Assembly: GCF_021347895.1 (NCBI RefSeq)
Contig: NC_067135.1
Span: 25,414,441 to 25,478,440, forward strand
Source: Acanthochromis polyacanthus
Taxonomy: Eukaryota; Chordata; Actinopteri; Pomacentridae
Direction of reading: 5' to 3'
Length of the DNA stretch: 64,000 bases
The position numbers and the translations under genes are program-made. A model generated the notes under the pieces. The model was not told the origin of the DNA. It searched no databases and was given only the letters and a program-made list of their open reading frames with translations. Positions 24,062 through 35,699 of the stretch are shown piece after piece. The stretch's first letter is position 1; every line of letters starts with the position of its first letter.

Positions 24062-24607
24062 CTCGGACAACGGTGAGAGCGAGAGAGAGAAGCTGGCCAA
24101 CGTCATGACACACAGGAGTTCCTGCATGTCTGGACACGTCAAAGCAAGCGTAAGTTTTAGTTCTTATATTTGTTCTAAATTGTAATACCACCTGCAAATG
24201 TCTCATACTTTGACTGTCATGTAATGTGGACGACTGTTGATGCAAAAGCACCGTTTCAAATGTAACTCAGAGCCGCATCCATGCAAAACGAAACTTAAGA
24301 ACTTCACATCATGTCCTGACGAAAAGATAGGGCTGTTGCGCTTGCTAAGATTCTATTGGATTTTTATACATCATCTTCTCTGGATGTCTTGCTCGTGTTT
24401 TGTCACACCGGCACAATATAATGTACATTTTGCAGTCAGGGTCTTATTAGTGAGCGTTCCCCAGCCATCCCCAAGATACGTTGCTAGCTTGTTGAGACCC
24501 GAACCACAAACACAAAATTTAAATTTGAGCATGCAGTTGAGGCAGACATGACTTCTTCTTGTGCATAAACCAAACTTCAGCAATAGAACATTAACAATTG
24601 CTTCGTC

Positions 24608-25325
24608 TTAGGGCTACTCAATTAATTGAATTTTAATCGTGATTACAATTTTGGATCCAGACGATCTCAAAATTCTTATGATCGAGTGAAAACGATTATT
24701 TTGTTTACGTTCTGTTTTTTCCTACTACTGTGCTGTCCTCACAGCACCTAACTCTGTGCTGCTGTACAACAGAGAACCATTCAAGCTAATTTTCGTACAC
24801 AGGATTTCCTTTTCTTGTCTTTATGAAGTCGCCTTGAAGTCAAAAACAGTTGAACAATAGATAGATTTCTCTGGGGTTCAAACAGTGTAGAGCGAACAGT
24901 TCTCTCGTGAAAGTTTCTTAGCTTCATCTAGCTTTCTCTTCTATGGTACAAAACAAAGATCATTTTTAGTTGAGTGAACACCCACTCTGTCATAAACAAC
25001 TGATCCTCTGTAGAGGGACGTTTCACTCTGAAGACTTTTAACAGTGGCCTTTTAACCGTTTTAACATTAAATTAACTTACATATTTATGCACAATGAACT
25101 TATGTCTTTTAAATAACTTACTACAGTTATGAAATTATAAACGTCTTTAATCTGAAGGCATAACAAGTACATTATAAGATATTGTTATATATTTAACAGG
25201 AGAGCGTTTTTAAGCATGTTCAATAAATGCTGTTCCAAATTCAAGACATAATCATGTAGATAATTGTGATTTCAATATGGACTAATATAATTATGATTAT
25301 GAGTTTTTCCATCATCTAGAAGCCC
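24608..25325. mobile_element. Possible MITE in transposase 5' intron
   Basis: Starts near TTAGGGCTACTCAATTAATTG and ends near AGAAGCCCTC, with mirrored ATAATTATGATT-like stretches near the ends. It resembles a common fish MITE, but the ends are too diverged for certainty. Confidence 0.35.
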
Positions 25326-25543
25326 TCTTTGTCTCTATGTAGTTTGACATGACTGTTGTGCTATTGTGCTATTCTTCCATTTGCTTTTTTCTGTCTCTTT
25401 TTTTAATTTGAGAGCAGTCATTTTTAGTAACAATAATCTTATCTTTTCATTTTTAGGTTGACGATCACCCATGACATGGTCCTGCAAAAGTTGCACATTT
25501 AGGACATCAAAATGGTTGGAGCTCTTGAAACATTATGGACTCA

Positions 25544-25544
<1 letters not shown>

Positions 25545-25614
<70 letters not shown>
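25545..25614. repeat. (GT)n microsatellite
   Basis: About 35 GT units inside the zinc-finger coding region. A shorter GT run follows at 25891-25917. Confidence 0.95.
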
Positions 25615-25615
<1 letters not shown>

Positions 25616-25618
<3 letters not shown>

Positions 25619-25884
25619 GTTTCTGCTATTCCGGTGGGGACTTTGACCTGACTATTTGCTATAAAGGTGGGGACTTGTCTTACGGTGGGGACCTAAAATG
25701 AGGTCCCCAGGGGTGGCAACACCGTTTTCTTGGCCATATTGTTGTTAATAAAAAATGTAAAAGTGCAAAAACGTTTGTTTAGGGTTAGGCATTGATTTGG
25801 TGATGGTTAAGGTTAGGGTTAGGGTAAGGGTTAGGAGTTAGATATGAATGGGAGTCAATGGTAAGTCCCCACCGGTATAGAAAA

Positions 25885-25917
<33 letters not shown>

Positions 25918-26060
25918 GTGTGTATGTGTTGGGGTTGGAGATGGAGATGGGGTGGGGGGAGGGGACTGTTTTTAACATGTATAGCACTTTGTGCTGCATT
26001 TTAATGTATGAAAAAGTGCTCTATAAATAAAGTTTGATTTGATTTAATTTGATTTGATTT
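25616..26060. mobile_element. Repeat insertion splitting the zinc-finger region
   Basis: Perfect 13-base inverted repeats CCGGTGGGGACTT (25631-25643) and AAGTCCCCACCGG (25863-25875) bound a GT-flanked block. A SINE/LINE tail ending in TTTGATTTGATTT repeats follows to about 26060. Together with the GT run it separates two parts of one zinc-finger protein. Confidence 0.6.
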
Positions 26061-29000
26061 AAGCATTTTTCAAGTAGTCGGACACTGCCATGCCTGTACT
26101 CTGTCCTTGTTCCTTTAAAACTTGGGGTGCAGTTCGCACACATTTATCAAGGGACCACACAGAAAGGGAGCACTTGGGGCAAAGTCTATCATTTAGCTGT
26201 CTTATCTGTAATTCATCTAATTTTGACACAGAGAGGCAGTATTTTGATCACCTTGGAGGTCACCCGAAAAAACCCCCGAAACTGTTCATTGTGTGTTTAA
26301 AGACTGTGACTACAGTACAAATATATATTCAACATTTGCATCTCATAAAAGTAGGAGGCATAATCCTCATTGTGTTGAAGATTTCAAACCTTCTGTACTT
26401 CAGGCAAACTTAAGTCAGACAACAGAAGATAATTGCTTGTTTTTAAATGAAAGTGACAATTCTGATGAGACTCTTGTCAAGGAAGGAGAAGATTTAGGTA
26501 AAGTAATTGTTGATCACCTAGCTACATTATTTCTTAAGCTAAACTGCATCTTCAATGTTCCTAGCAGGTGTATAGATGAGATTGCGGAAGAGTTTCAATT
26601 TATTACTTCTTCAGCATCTGCACCAGTGATAAATAATATTATACATGACACATTACAACGCCATAACTCCCCTGTTGAAGAGTTGGTGATCAGCGACTTG
26701 GTAAAAAGCCTCTGCCATTTCAATCCTCTTACTTCAGCCTTAAGTGAAAGTGGTCCTCTTGCTACAGCATTCAAGAGACAAAAGTATATAAAGGAACATT
26801 TTAATATTATTGAGCCAGTAGAGTATATTACTTGATGCCAAAGAGGGAAGGACATTCCAGTATGTACCAATTTTGCAGTTGTTGTTAGAAATTCTGAAAA
26901 AAAGGAACATTCAAGAGATACTGTTTGGTAGTGAAAAGAATTGTGGTTCTGCAGGTCAGTACGCTAGTTTTCGGGATGGTTCTCACTTCAAGACAAATAC
27001 TTTTCTTGTCGAACAGGAGTCGAACAGGAGGACTTTCGTTGCTGCTTTACTGTGATGATTTTGAAATATGTAATCCTTTAGGAACATCATGAAAGAAGCA
27101 CAAGGTCACTGGTGTCTATTGGGTTTTGGCAGACATCCCATCTGCATTAAGGTCTACATTAATGTCCATTTACCTAACTATTTTGTGTAAAGCCAATGAT
27201 ATTAAGACCTTTGGTTATCCCCGTGTGCTCGAGCCATTGATAAATTATTTGAAAAAATTTGAAGAGGATGGTCTCTATGTGCCCTCTTTAGGAAAAATCA
27301 TAAAGGGTACTGTATTTTCTGTCATTGCTGACAACCTTGGGGCTCACTCGGTGGGTTTCTTGAAAGTTTCAGTGGGTCATATTTGTGCAGATTTTGTCTT
27401 GTAGAGCGGTCCCAGATTTAGGAGCTTGAGGTCAGGACGGGTGCAATTGCTGGCCAAACAAAACAACAGCACAAGTTGGACATTGAAGCAGCACTGTCTA
27501 GTAACACACATAGCGTAAAGAGTTAAAAGGCATTGTGCAATTTCTCAAGCACTAAATCATTTTCATGTGACAACAGGTTATCCACCTGATGTGCTGCATG
27601 ACTTACTTGAGGGAATTGTGCCATTAGAGTTAGCATTGTGCTTGGATCTTTTGATAAAGAGAAAGTATTTTTCTTTGGAGGACAAATTGTCCCCAAGGTA
27701 TACCACCAAGCTTTGCCTCACGTAAAACCACTGGGGGCAACGCACATGAAAATTGGTGCCTTCTAAGGCTGCTTCCTCTTATGATTGGCCCCAAAGTGCA
27801 GGAGGAGGAACAGGCATGGCAGCTGCTAATGACTCTCAAAGATCTAGTAGAATTAGTTATGTCACCTACCTTTGCAGATCAAAGCATTGGCTACCTAGAA
27901 AGTCTTATCGCTGAACACAGGCATAGATTTAATAGTGTTTTTGCTCATGAGAAATGGATTCCCAAGCATCACTATTTTGAGCATTACCCACAGCTCATTA
28001 AAGGATTTGGCCCACTTGTGTCCTTATGGACAATACGGTTTGAAGCAAAGCATCACTTCTTCAAGAAGATAGTAAAACAAACTAACTGCTTCCGAAACAT
28101 TTTGAAATCTATGGCCAAAAAACACCAGGCAATGATTGCATACCATCTTCACGGCTCTGATGTGAAAAAATCAGCAATCTCTGTGTCACAGTTGTCAAAA
28201 GTTCCTGTAGAGGTTGTAAATCAGAGCATCCAGGAATTTCTATTGCAAGCTTTTCCTGAACAGAGAATCGTTCATATGACAAACAAGGTAGAATTTCAGG
28301 GCACCATTTACAGCACTGGCATGATATTGGCATATGAAATAGTCCAAATCATTGTTGTTTGTGACAACTTGGCATTTCTAGTGAAACTACAAACTTCGTG
28401 GTATTGTGAACATTTAAGGTGTTTCTCATTGGAGTCCACAAGCATTGTCAAAGTAGTTGGACAGTCACAACTCACTGACACCTACCCACTGGCTGCCTAT
28501 TCAGTGGAAGGCAAGTGAATGATCTCTCTTAAACACCATATCTGCTTGCCAAACTAGGTAAAGTATCACCTTATTGTTTCTTTTTTTTCAGAATCAAGCT
28601 ATGCACATTTAAAGTGATTGTTCAGATTTTTTGACATGAGGTTGTATGATATCTTCGCAACGGGACGCAGTAAATAAATGGAAATATCCCTTTAACAGAA
28701 TCTTACCTAATCATACATTTACTCTCGATTTTATTAAAAAAAATGTTCACTGATCTGTCTCGTACATTGGTCAGCAGCACACCTAAACATAACTTCTAGA
28801 CAGACTTTTCAGGTTGGAAACCACAATGACAAAAGATAAATATTGCTCACCGTAAACACATTACATATTTTACCTCACATCACCAGAGTTGCTGTCATGC
28901 CACCTTTTTAGTGGGGTTTTGGGATTTTGATTGGTCTGTATTAAAATTAAAGTTGCTGTGTTGCAGTTTGTCTTTCTCATAAAAAGTGATTCCATTGTAG

Positions 29001-32000
29001 GGATTACAGAGCATACATCATATAACAATGTAATATACATTCCATATAATGGAATGAGTTTTCATTTTAATCACAGTTTCTTAAAGAAAAAAAATATTGT
29101 ATGCTCTTGTCTAATCACATTGTATCCCTCTTCATTTTGTTTTTTGCAGGGCTTTTACCCAGTTCAGTAATGCTGCCTTCACCAGCTCTACTGCGTGTTA
29201 TTATTGAAGAAACACAGATTCACAAGTTAGCCTTACCAGAAGGTATCCCTACCACTGTGGATGAACTTGTGACTGCTCTACAGTAACATTTTCAAATCAA
29301 AGAGAGTTTTACTGTTATGTATATGGACAAAGACTTTGATAATCAGTTCTTCACGCTGACATCAACAGACCTGATTAAGGACAAAGACACTATAAAATTA
29401 GTTAAAAGTGAACCTTCTGTTATTCTCACATTGACTCCCATCGATGAGCCTGCAGCATCTTCCTCTTCTGCCTCACTTCTGGATCAGTCTTCGCTGGATG
29501 ATGCTTCCTCAGTTTGTTCATCAGACACCATCATTCTGCCAACATCCCCAGAGCACAGGTCAGAACGTTGGCCAGCTAATTTTGTGTTTCCCACTTTTTC
29601 ATACAATGTCGAGATACTCCTCCAAGAAGGAAATAACGCTTATGAAAGGGATGGCTCACTTCTTCAAAATCCAGGCATGAACTCTGACATACTTGAGAGA
29701 CTTGCTGAAGCCATTTTCACATTCACTGCCTACCCCACTGGACTTCAAATAGAAGCAGTTGTTGAAGCTCTGCTTCACAAGCATCCTTGTCTCAGGAAGC
29801 CTGCAACCTCATTTTCAGGCATGTATGGGTGGCAGCAGCGTCTGAAGTTTAAGATGGCTAATTATCGTTCCAAAATGAGAAGGCTTCAGGTTGACTGTCC
29901 TGAACTGGACATCAATTCCTTCAAAAGGAAAGCCCCTAGTGAGAGAAATCCTACCAAAAATTGTAAGAGACCAAAACGGGCCGAGGTCAATTACCTACCG
30001 CCACATCCAGTTGGAGAAACTGATGACAGCCTAGAGATGGTGAGGCAGGAGCTTCTTGAAGAAGTTAAAAAGAAGAACAACACCAAGGTTATTCAAGAAA
30101 AGATGGCCAGAACGTTTTCCTTTCGGAGGTTTGAGATCATCAGCAGGAGTCCACCTTCTGGTGATTTCCAAGAAAGATGGCCAGTTTTATTTTGTGAAGC
30201 TGAGGTGGGTGAAACAAAATTCAAAAACAAATTGACTCCTTTAATGTTACATGTATCCATTGTTTCTATTAAGCACATATTTGTTTGTGCTTCTTGTTCT
30301 TTCAGATCAAGGAAGAATTCAAAAGAATAACAACAATTTCCCTGGAACAGACCTTTATGTCCAGACTTGATAGCTACAAACCAAAACTCATTGATCTGAT
30401 GAGAGTTAAGGGAGGTGTCCTGGGTGCAAAGCTGACCACCCATGGAAAAACTAAGTCAGGTGAGCAGTGCTCTAGTTGTGTTGATTTGTTTTTGACTTGT
30501 AGATTTTGTCCGTCAGGTCAGAAATGACTGGTCAATTAAAAAATGTCCAGTTTTGTGACATGTCTCTACCACACTAAAAATTCATTTTGTAGGAATCTAG
30601 CGAAGGCCTCTGGAATTCCTGAGCCAATCAAACTCAGATAAGCTCCCCTCTCCAGCACTGAACTCTCTCCCTACAGGAAGATTGGGACATATGTATGTCT
30701 GTGTGTTTTCATTCACAGAAAGATGGATCTCCCTGCTGAACCTACACCTGGAAGAACTTTTTTTTGTTTTTTTGAAAGACAATGACTTTCACTTTTATGC
30801 TTAAATGTTTTGTTGGACAAACACCTTATTTCTGCTCTAACCAAACTCTTCCTCCACTCTCCTGGAGTGCTCGCTCTGGTCCCATAGCTGCCTTCCACCA
30901 GATAAGATAACAAGTCATAAATTTTGGAGCACATGGGAGACTGGTACAGAGAGAGACACTTTCTTAAGGAACAAAGAACACTTGCCAAATTAATATTTCT
31001 GATATGTATTTTGTGTTGTCATGATTACCAAAGTTACTGAAAGTCCTTTGTCTGTAGCATATTCAAATTTGACACTTCTATATCTTGCAGAAGTCCAGAT
31101 ATCAAAATGTCTGGTTAATTCATTTCTTCCACAGGATACAATGATTTGGAATGAATTCCATTATTAATCCCTGAATTTTCTCTCTGTTAGGAATGTGAAA
31201 GGATGACCATTGTATTTACTCATTACCAAATGTAGGACTTATCATATTTTCACTGTGACATATATTTTTAGTATATCCAAAACATAATATGCACATATGT
31301 ATCAACCTGCACATTTAGGAACATGTGGTCACGTCTACTTAAATGGATTATGGTGAAGGAATAGACAGATCGTTTACCGGTTTTAATATCACACATTTTT
31401 AATCCCTTTTGGGCCATCTCTTCTCTCTATGTCTCTGCTCTCTCAAACAAAGGAATTGCTGTTGCTCGGCAGATTTCGCCGAAAGTTCCTTTCTCCACCC
31501 AGAGAAACACTCCCGAGACCTTCGACCTTTAAAAGGCCGGACAGCGCTCGGTCCGCTCTCTTCCTGTCTTTCACCCTCTGGAGACTGCACGTCAAGGTCT
31601 TCCATTATTTTCCTATCTAGAAGTGCGTTTTTTCTTTCTTCTGAAGTTCTTCATTCCAAAGTTTAACTATTTTATCCTTTTTACTTTTTATAATTAATTT
31701 AGACATTTTGCTCACTTTAAACCGAATTTTATTTGTTTGATCCGGAGAATCGATTCAGAACCAACATTTCCTTCTCTTAATTTGGCGGCTCTCCCTCAAG
31801 CTTCCGTTTTTTTTCCACTCGGCTAATGCCTACTAAAGCCTGAGAGCCATCATTATTAAGTCAAGCAGCATCAACCCAAATCCTGGCTTCATTCAGCTGA
31901 CCACACCGGAAAGCTGCTGGATCAGATCTCCTTCGACAGAACCGATCTCCCTATGCAGGACGACCATCTTCGCCACAGTGACACACATCGTCTGGGAGGC

Positions 32001-32126
32001 AAAGCCATCCTGGCTCGCTGCGAGACGTCACCACGGCATCCTCTGCGTCCCAGCATAAGACGGTTCACTTCCGTAAATCCAGCTGAGTTTTCTCTGCTTG
32101 ATCTGGGTGATGTACTAACTGCTTAA

Positions 32127-32651
32127 AGGCATTATGGAGGATGTTTTTTTTTGTTTAATTTGTCTGATTCACATAAAATGAATATACTGACCTTTAGTGG
32201 ACTTGTATGTATGGTCTTTAAAAGAATTTAAAAAAATAAAATAACTGTGGACATGGCAGGACCTGAAAAACATCAGCCAATCAACGCGCTCTGACCGAGG
32301 CGTTTGGTTTGCTCCCTTTCCTGTCAGTCAAAAATCTTCCGGCTCAGGCCAAGTTACGTAGATTACGTACGCCTTGGACTTACGTGTTTTCTGTATGTGT
32401 TGCTTTGGTATAGCTTCATAGTTAGCTGGCGACTCTTTTTGCTCATCTTTCTTTACATAATGGCAGATAAAGATCCAGGGGGACCCAGCCGTAAAAGACA
32501 ACTTCACGAGTCCTACGCAAGTTTCTGGAGGGGGGCGTTTCTTCGTAAATGTTAAGAGGGGGGAGGTTAGAGGGGGGTGAGGGAGAGGTTGTATGTGCGC
32601 ATGCGCATGCTACGTTCAAAGTCATAGGAAATTAAATCTCCTCTAATGCCT
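32127..32651. mobile_element. TTAA-flanked MITE (piggyBac- or Kolobok-like)
   Basis: Inverted ends AGGCATTATGGAGGAT and, reversed from the right, AGGCATTAGAGGAGAT, with TTAA at 32123-32126 and 32652-32655. TTAA duplication occurs with piggyBac and Kolobok elements. A short frame (MADKDPGGPSRKRQL...) and a GTGCGCATGCGCATGC palindrome lie inside. No transposase. Confidence 0.75.
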
Positions 32652-32791
32652 TTAATTAATTCAATCCGCCAGTTTATTCTTTTACAAATCATTAATTTTA
32701 ATCCAAATTACTGTTTACCTCATCAGGTTAGCTATCTGGCTAATTCTCACCATAATATGCTAATTTGAACACACACCCATCTCTCATACAC

Positions 32792-32820
32792 ACGCACACA
32801 CACACACACACACACACACT
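32792..32820. repeat. (CA)n microsatellite in the LTR-like element
   Basis: About 14 CA units. The copy at 53k has a (TG)n at the corresponding place (53310-53362). Confidence 0.8.
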
Positions 32821-34059
32821 TAGTCACGCATGCACATACACACCCATATGCACTGTATATAGGATTTCACTGCTGTTATTCCATAGTATAGTAAATAAAT
32901 GCTTCATTTTAGACCAAATTACAACTTTGTGTGTTTCCTTGTGAGAACTGTGGGTCCAAGAATTCTAGCCTTTAAGATATAAGACTGATCAACTGAATTT
33001 CTACAGGAGTCTGATTGTGATCCTGCCTAAATTAATTAATTTTTCCTTGCAATTAAAGCGAGGTGGTGCCCTAAACGAGTGCAGATAATTAAATTATCTT
33101 ACGTAGTATCTCCTACAATTTCATTTTCAAAATTCAAATCATTTCCTTGACCATTTGTTTTGTTTGATTTTTTTTTTTTTCATTTCCAAGTTCCTTGTGT
33201 AGGAGTAATTTGTTTTGTCATTTGCTCATTCTGTTGACAGTTACAAGGCATTGAAATGAGGCGGAAACAGTTCTCCGCAGTCTAATACTCTACCTGGGTG
33301 TGAAAGAAGAGGAACTTTTTTGAAGACTGCCAGGTAAAGCATGGTTTCTTTTATGTCACAAAGTTTTAACATGCATATTTAAAGTGCAAATTTTTGTAGA
33401 CAGAAGGTCAGACAAAAAGAAATACATTTAAGTCTTCAGTCTGGATTATCAGGAGAGAAACTAGGAGTCATTTTTTGTGATCTCTGGACTCAGCATAAAC
33501 AAGAGCTCACATATTTTCTTATAATTTGGAACCACTGATCTAAGCAATGGTTCATCATTGTTGTATTTAGGAAAAATACAGGATAGTGTTGCCAGACAAT
33601 TAAATAAATAAACAATTCAAAATGTGTAGTTTTATGTGTTTTTAATAGAATTTTTGTTCATTTCATGCAGGAGGGCGGAACCAGTGATGTCAGTCAGCAC
33701 ATCTTGAAGATATTGGTTGTACATGGGGCTGAAGGTGGAGTGGATGCATCAATTATCCTTGAAGGCAGGGAGGTATTGCCTACCTGCTGCAATACCGCAA
33801 AAGCTTGTGCACTGCTGATGGGACTTCAACCTGGCCTATCCCCCACGACTTCGCTACACTTTTGAAGTGTTGCAAAAACTCTTCTTGGATCTGGATGGAC
33901 TCAAGCTGTCCCCAAAAATTCAGGCATTGAAGCTTAAATTATCTTGAATGAAGAAGCCATGCCACACACATGTTCACTGAGCACACACCGACATGTTTGG
34001 ATGTGTTTGCTCCAAAGATTGTGGTTGTTTTTTTTTGTCTTTGAATGTTGCAGAATGTT

Positions 34060-34680
34060 GAATGTTGTTCCTGTCCTGCTCATTTGCTGTTGCACACACT
34101 CACTCTCACACACTCTCTTTCACATTTTCACTCAATAACACACACAAAAGCACACACACACGCACACAAATGTTTTTTGTTAATAATTTGAACTCTTGCT
34201 GACAGTGATTGTCATGATTCTACAACCCAAACCCATGAAGTTTGGTTTGGGAGGGCTGAATGTTCCAGTTGCACATAATTTGAAAAGCACTTTGAAGCTG
34301 TTGTTCTTATCCTCCTCACTCGCTGTTGCACACACTCTCTCATACACACTATCAGACACTCTCTGTCTCTCACATATTCACTCAGTAACACGCACAGACA
34401 CATTTTTTTGTAAATAATTTGAACTGTTGTGATTGTCATGATTCTAAAACACAAATCCTTGAGGTTTGGTTTGAGGGGTTGATCGTTGCAGTTGCACATA
34501 ATTTCAAAAGCACTTTGATGAAGCTGTAGTTCTTATACTGCTCACTCTCTGTTACAATCACACACATACTACAACTTTCACACACTCTCACTCTCTTGTT
34601 CACTCAGCAACACAATTTAACTTTTGATTGTTGACAGTTATTGAAGAATTGATTCTACAAAAAATAAATGTGAATTTGAA
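34060..34680. repeat. About 230-base tandem repeat in 3' region of the SAMD3-like gene
   Basis: Two and a half units, each with TTCTTATCCTCCTCACT-like sequence, a CACACACTCTC tract, TAATTTGAACT, GATTGTCATGATTCTA and GTTGCACATAATTT. Units start near 34068, 34302 and 34527. AATAAA at about 34663 is a possible polyadenylation signal. Confidence 0.7.
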
Positions 34681-34999
34681 CTCTTTGAACTTTGTTGTGA
34701 TTTCTGATAAATGTATGCAATCTGGTATTATATTAAAATAGAACAAAAATACATTAGCCGCAACTTAATACAACCCATTTTGTGTAGAAATGATGAAAAA
34801 AATCTATAAAAATCTACTTATTTGTTTCATGAGAGTAAATGTTACAGCTGTTTTGGGTTTACATAATATTTTTGTGTAGCTTAATGTTCTGCTGCTAGAA
34901 ATGAAACAATTGATTTTACTTAATTTCTTTAATTAGATTTGACATACATTAACTAACTACAACAAAATAACATTTACTTGATAGTTCAGAAAACATTAA

Positions 35000-35531
35000 C
35001 CCTTTAAGCTTCAGTCAATTCCAGCCGTTTTCAGTACAAAAAATCGCTAATATTCTATTTTTAAATAAAAAAATTACGAAAAATACAGGGAATATTGGAC
35101 AGGCATCGCGAGGTGCATTTCCTTGAAAATGACCGATTCGGGGATTTTATACCGACTTCAGGACATGTTTTGGACAAAATAGTTTACTGGCTTGTGTCAT
35201 CTGGATGTAAAAGGTTGGATTATGGCCGTTTTTTGTGGAATCTTTTTTTTGTGTGTAATAATAAACCCGGAAATGTGAGTCGCGCTGTGTGCGTTGAAGC
35301 CGTGTACAGAGAAAGGATGGATGAATATTCGTTTTTGTCGGACAAATGTGTTTTTCTCACCCGCTGTGGTAGTCGCATCTGAAAGTGGTTTATACCGGCG
35401 GATTCATGAGAATCTAAGCTTTCCATCGGCGTATAGTGTTTGTATAATCGTGTTTGCAGCTGTCGGACATTCTTGAAATTCCTATGCAAATTAGTAGGTG
35501 TACCGCCGGCGGTACACTGAAGCTAAAGGGG
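35000..35531. mobile_element. piggyBac-like MITE, TTAA target
   Basis: The left end is CCCTTTAAGCTTCAGT, the right end reversed is CCCCTTTAGCTTCAGT. TTAA lies at 34996-34999 and 35532-35535. CCC-type ends next to TTAA are typical of piggyBac elements. Contents do not resemble a transposase. Confidence 0.8.
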
Positions 35532-35699
35532 TTAAGTTCAGTGGTAAGTAAAATTTACTTGATGGCAGAAAGTAAACTGAACTTAATAATGCAGCAGTAA
35601 AATTTACTTGAGAAAAGTAAGTGCAAATTGTTACAATGATTTTATCAAGTAAATCACACCAGTTTGTTTTTTCAGTGTAAGTTTAAACAGATTCATTTA

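Larger units (their letters stand above)
25471..28518 (+). pseudogene. Zinc-finger/RNase-H-like transposase (CACTA/EnSpm-like), broken
   Basis: The ATG at 25471 opens a C2H2-like finger (MTWSCKSCTFRTSKWLELLKH) that is cut by microsatellite DNA. More fingers follow at 26090-26340 (CPCSFKTWGAVRTHLSRDH; CVFKDCDY...HKSRRH). The core continues as ADIPSALRSTLMSIYL and GTVFSVIADNLGAHSVG (27126-27404), VLHDLLEGIVPLELAL (near 27590) and FEAKHHFFKK (28048-28077), ending at 28518. These blocks match a large fish family with KDZ/Transposase_21-like catalytic architecture, so D in IADN, D/E in HDLLEGI and E in FEAKHH are candidate catalytic residues (inference). Frame changes near 26270, 26830, 27050-27100, 27400 and 27720 show decay. 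A single C-terminal frame of 245 residues (27781-28518) remains open. Confidence 0.65.
30588..33117 (-). mobile_element. Long LTR-like element, antisense, with nested MITE
   Basis: On the minus strand it starts TGTAGGAGATACTACG at 33117 and ends GATTCCTACA at 30588. ATTT flanks both sides (30584-30587 and 33118-33121) as a possible 4-base duplication. It is about 2.0 kb without the nested 525-base MITE. The family recurs in the opposite orientation at 52988-54430. It contains no protein frame. It could be a solo LTR or a non-autonomous element. Confidence 0.6.
29149..33947 (+). pseudogene. SAMD3-like/PB1-domain gene of the element, broken
   Basis: The first visible exon follows TTTTTTGCAG (ends 29149). 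It encodes a PB1-like domain with the acidic MYMDKDFDN loop (OPCA-like), a Ser/Asp/Pro-rich linker, then [30 protein letters not shown] and a basic [19 protein letters not shown] patch. GT-AG splicing joins 30204 to 30306, and a donor follows 30459. Later exons lie at about 33241-33332 (LILYLGVKEEELF) and 33671-33947 (YTFEVLQKLFLDLDG to stop). In fish, paralogues are annotated 'sterile alpha motif domain-containing 3-like'; the function is unknown. An in-frame TAA at 29284-29286, a frameshift near 33830 and a 2.5-kb LTR-like insertion in one intron mark it as dead or dying. Confidence 0.65.
23797..35677 (+). mobile_element. Candidate CACTA-like composite transposon with two genes
   Basis: The left end at 23797 reads CACTGAAAAAAC and the right end at 35677, reversed, reads the same 12 bases. 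TA lies directly outside both ends. Between them lie a promoter (24050), a zinc-finger and RNase-H-like transposase pseudogene (25471-28518) and a second spliced gene (29149-33947), both on the plus strand. CACT- termini with 2-3 base duplications fit the CACTA/EnSpm superfamily. The span is inflated by nested insertions at 25537-26060, 30588-33117 and 35000-35531. The end pairing is inferred from a short match, so the ends could belong to separate MITEs. Confidence 0.5.

Noticed and set aside
25799..25840. Telomere-like TTAGGG words
   Set aside because: Only a few units, inside a GT-flanked fish repeat bounded by CCGGTGGGGACTT inverted repeats; not an interstitial telomere.
34060..34680. CRISPR-like regular array
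   Set aside because: Only about 2.5 long, diverged units without short spacers, in a vertebrate genome.
35095..35382. 95-residue plus-strand frame in the piggyBac-like MITE
   Set aside because: It does not resemble a piggyBac transposase (no DDE or C-terminal Cys-rich domain), and the element is too short to be autonomous.
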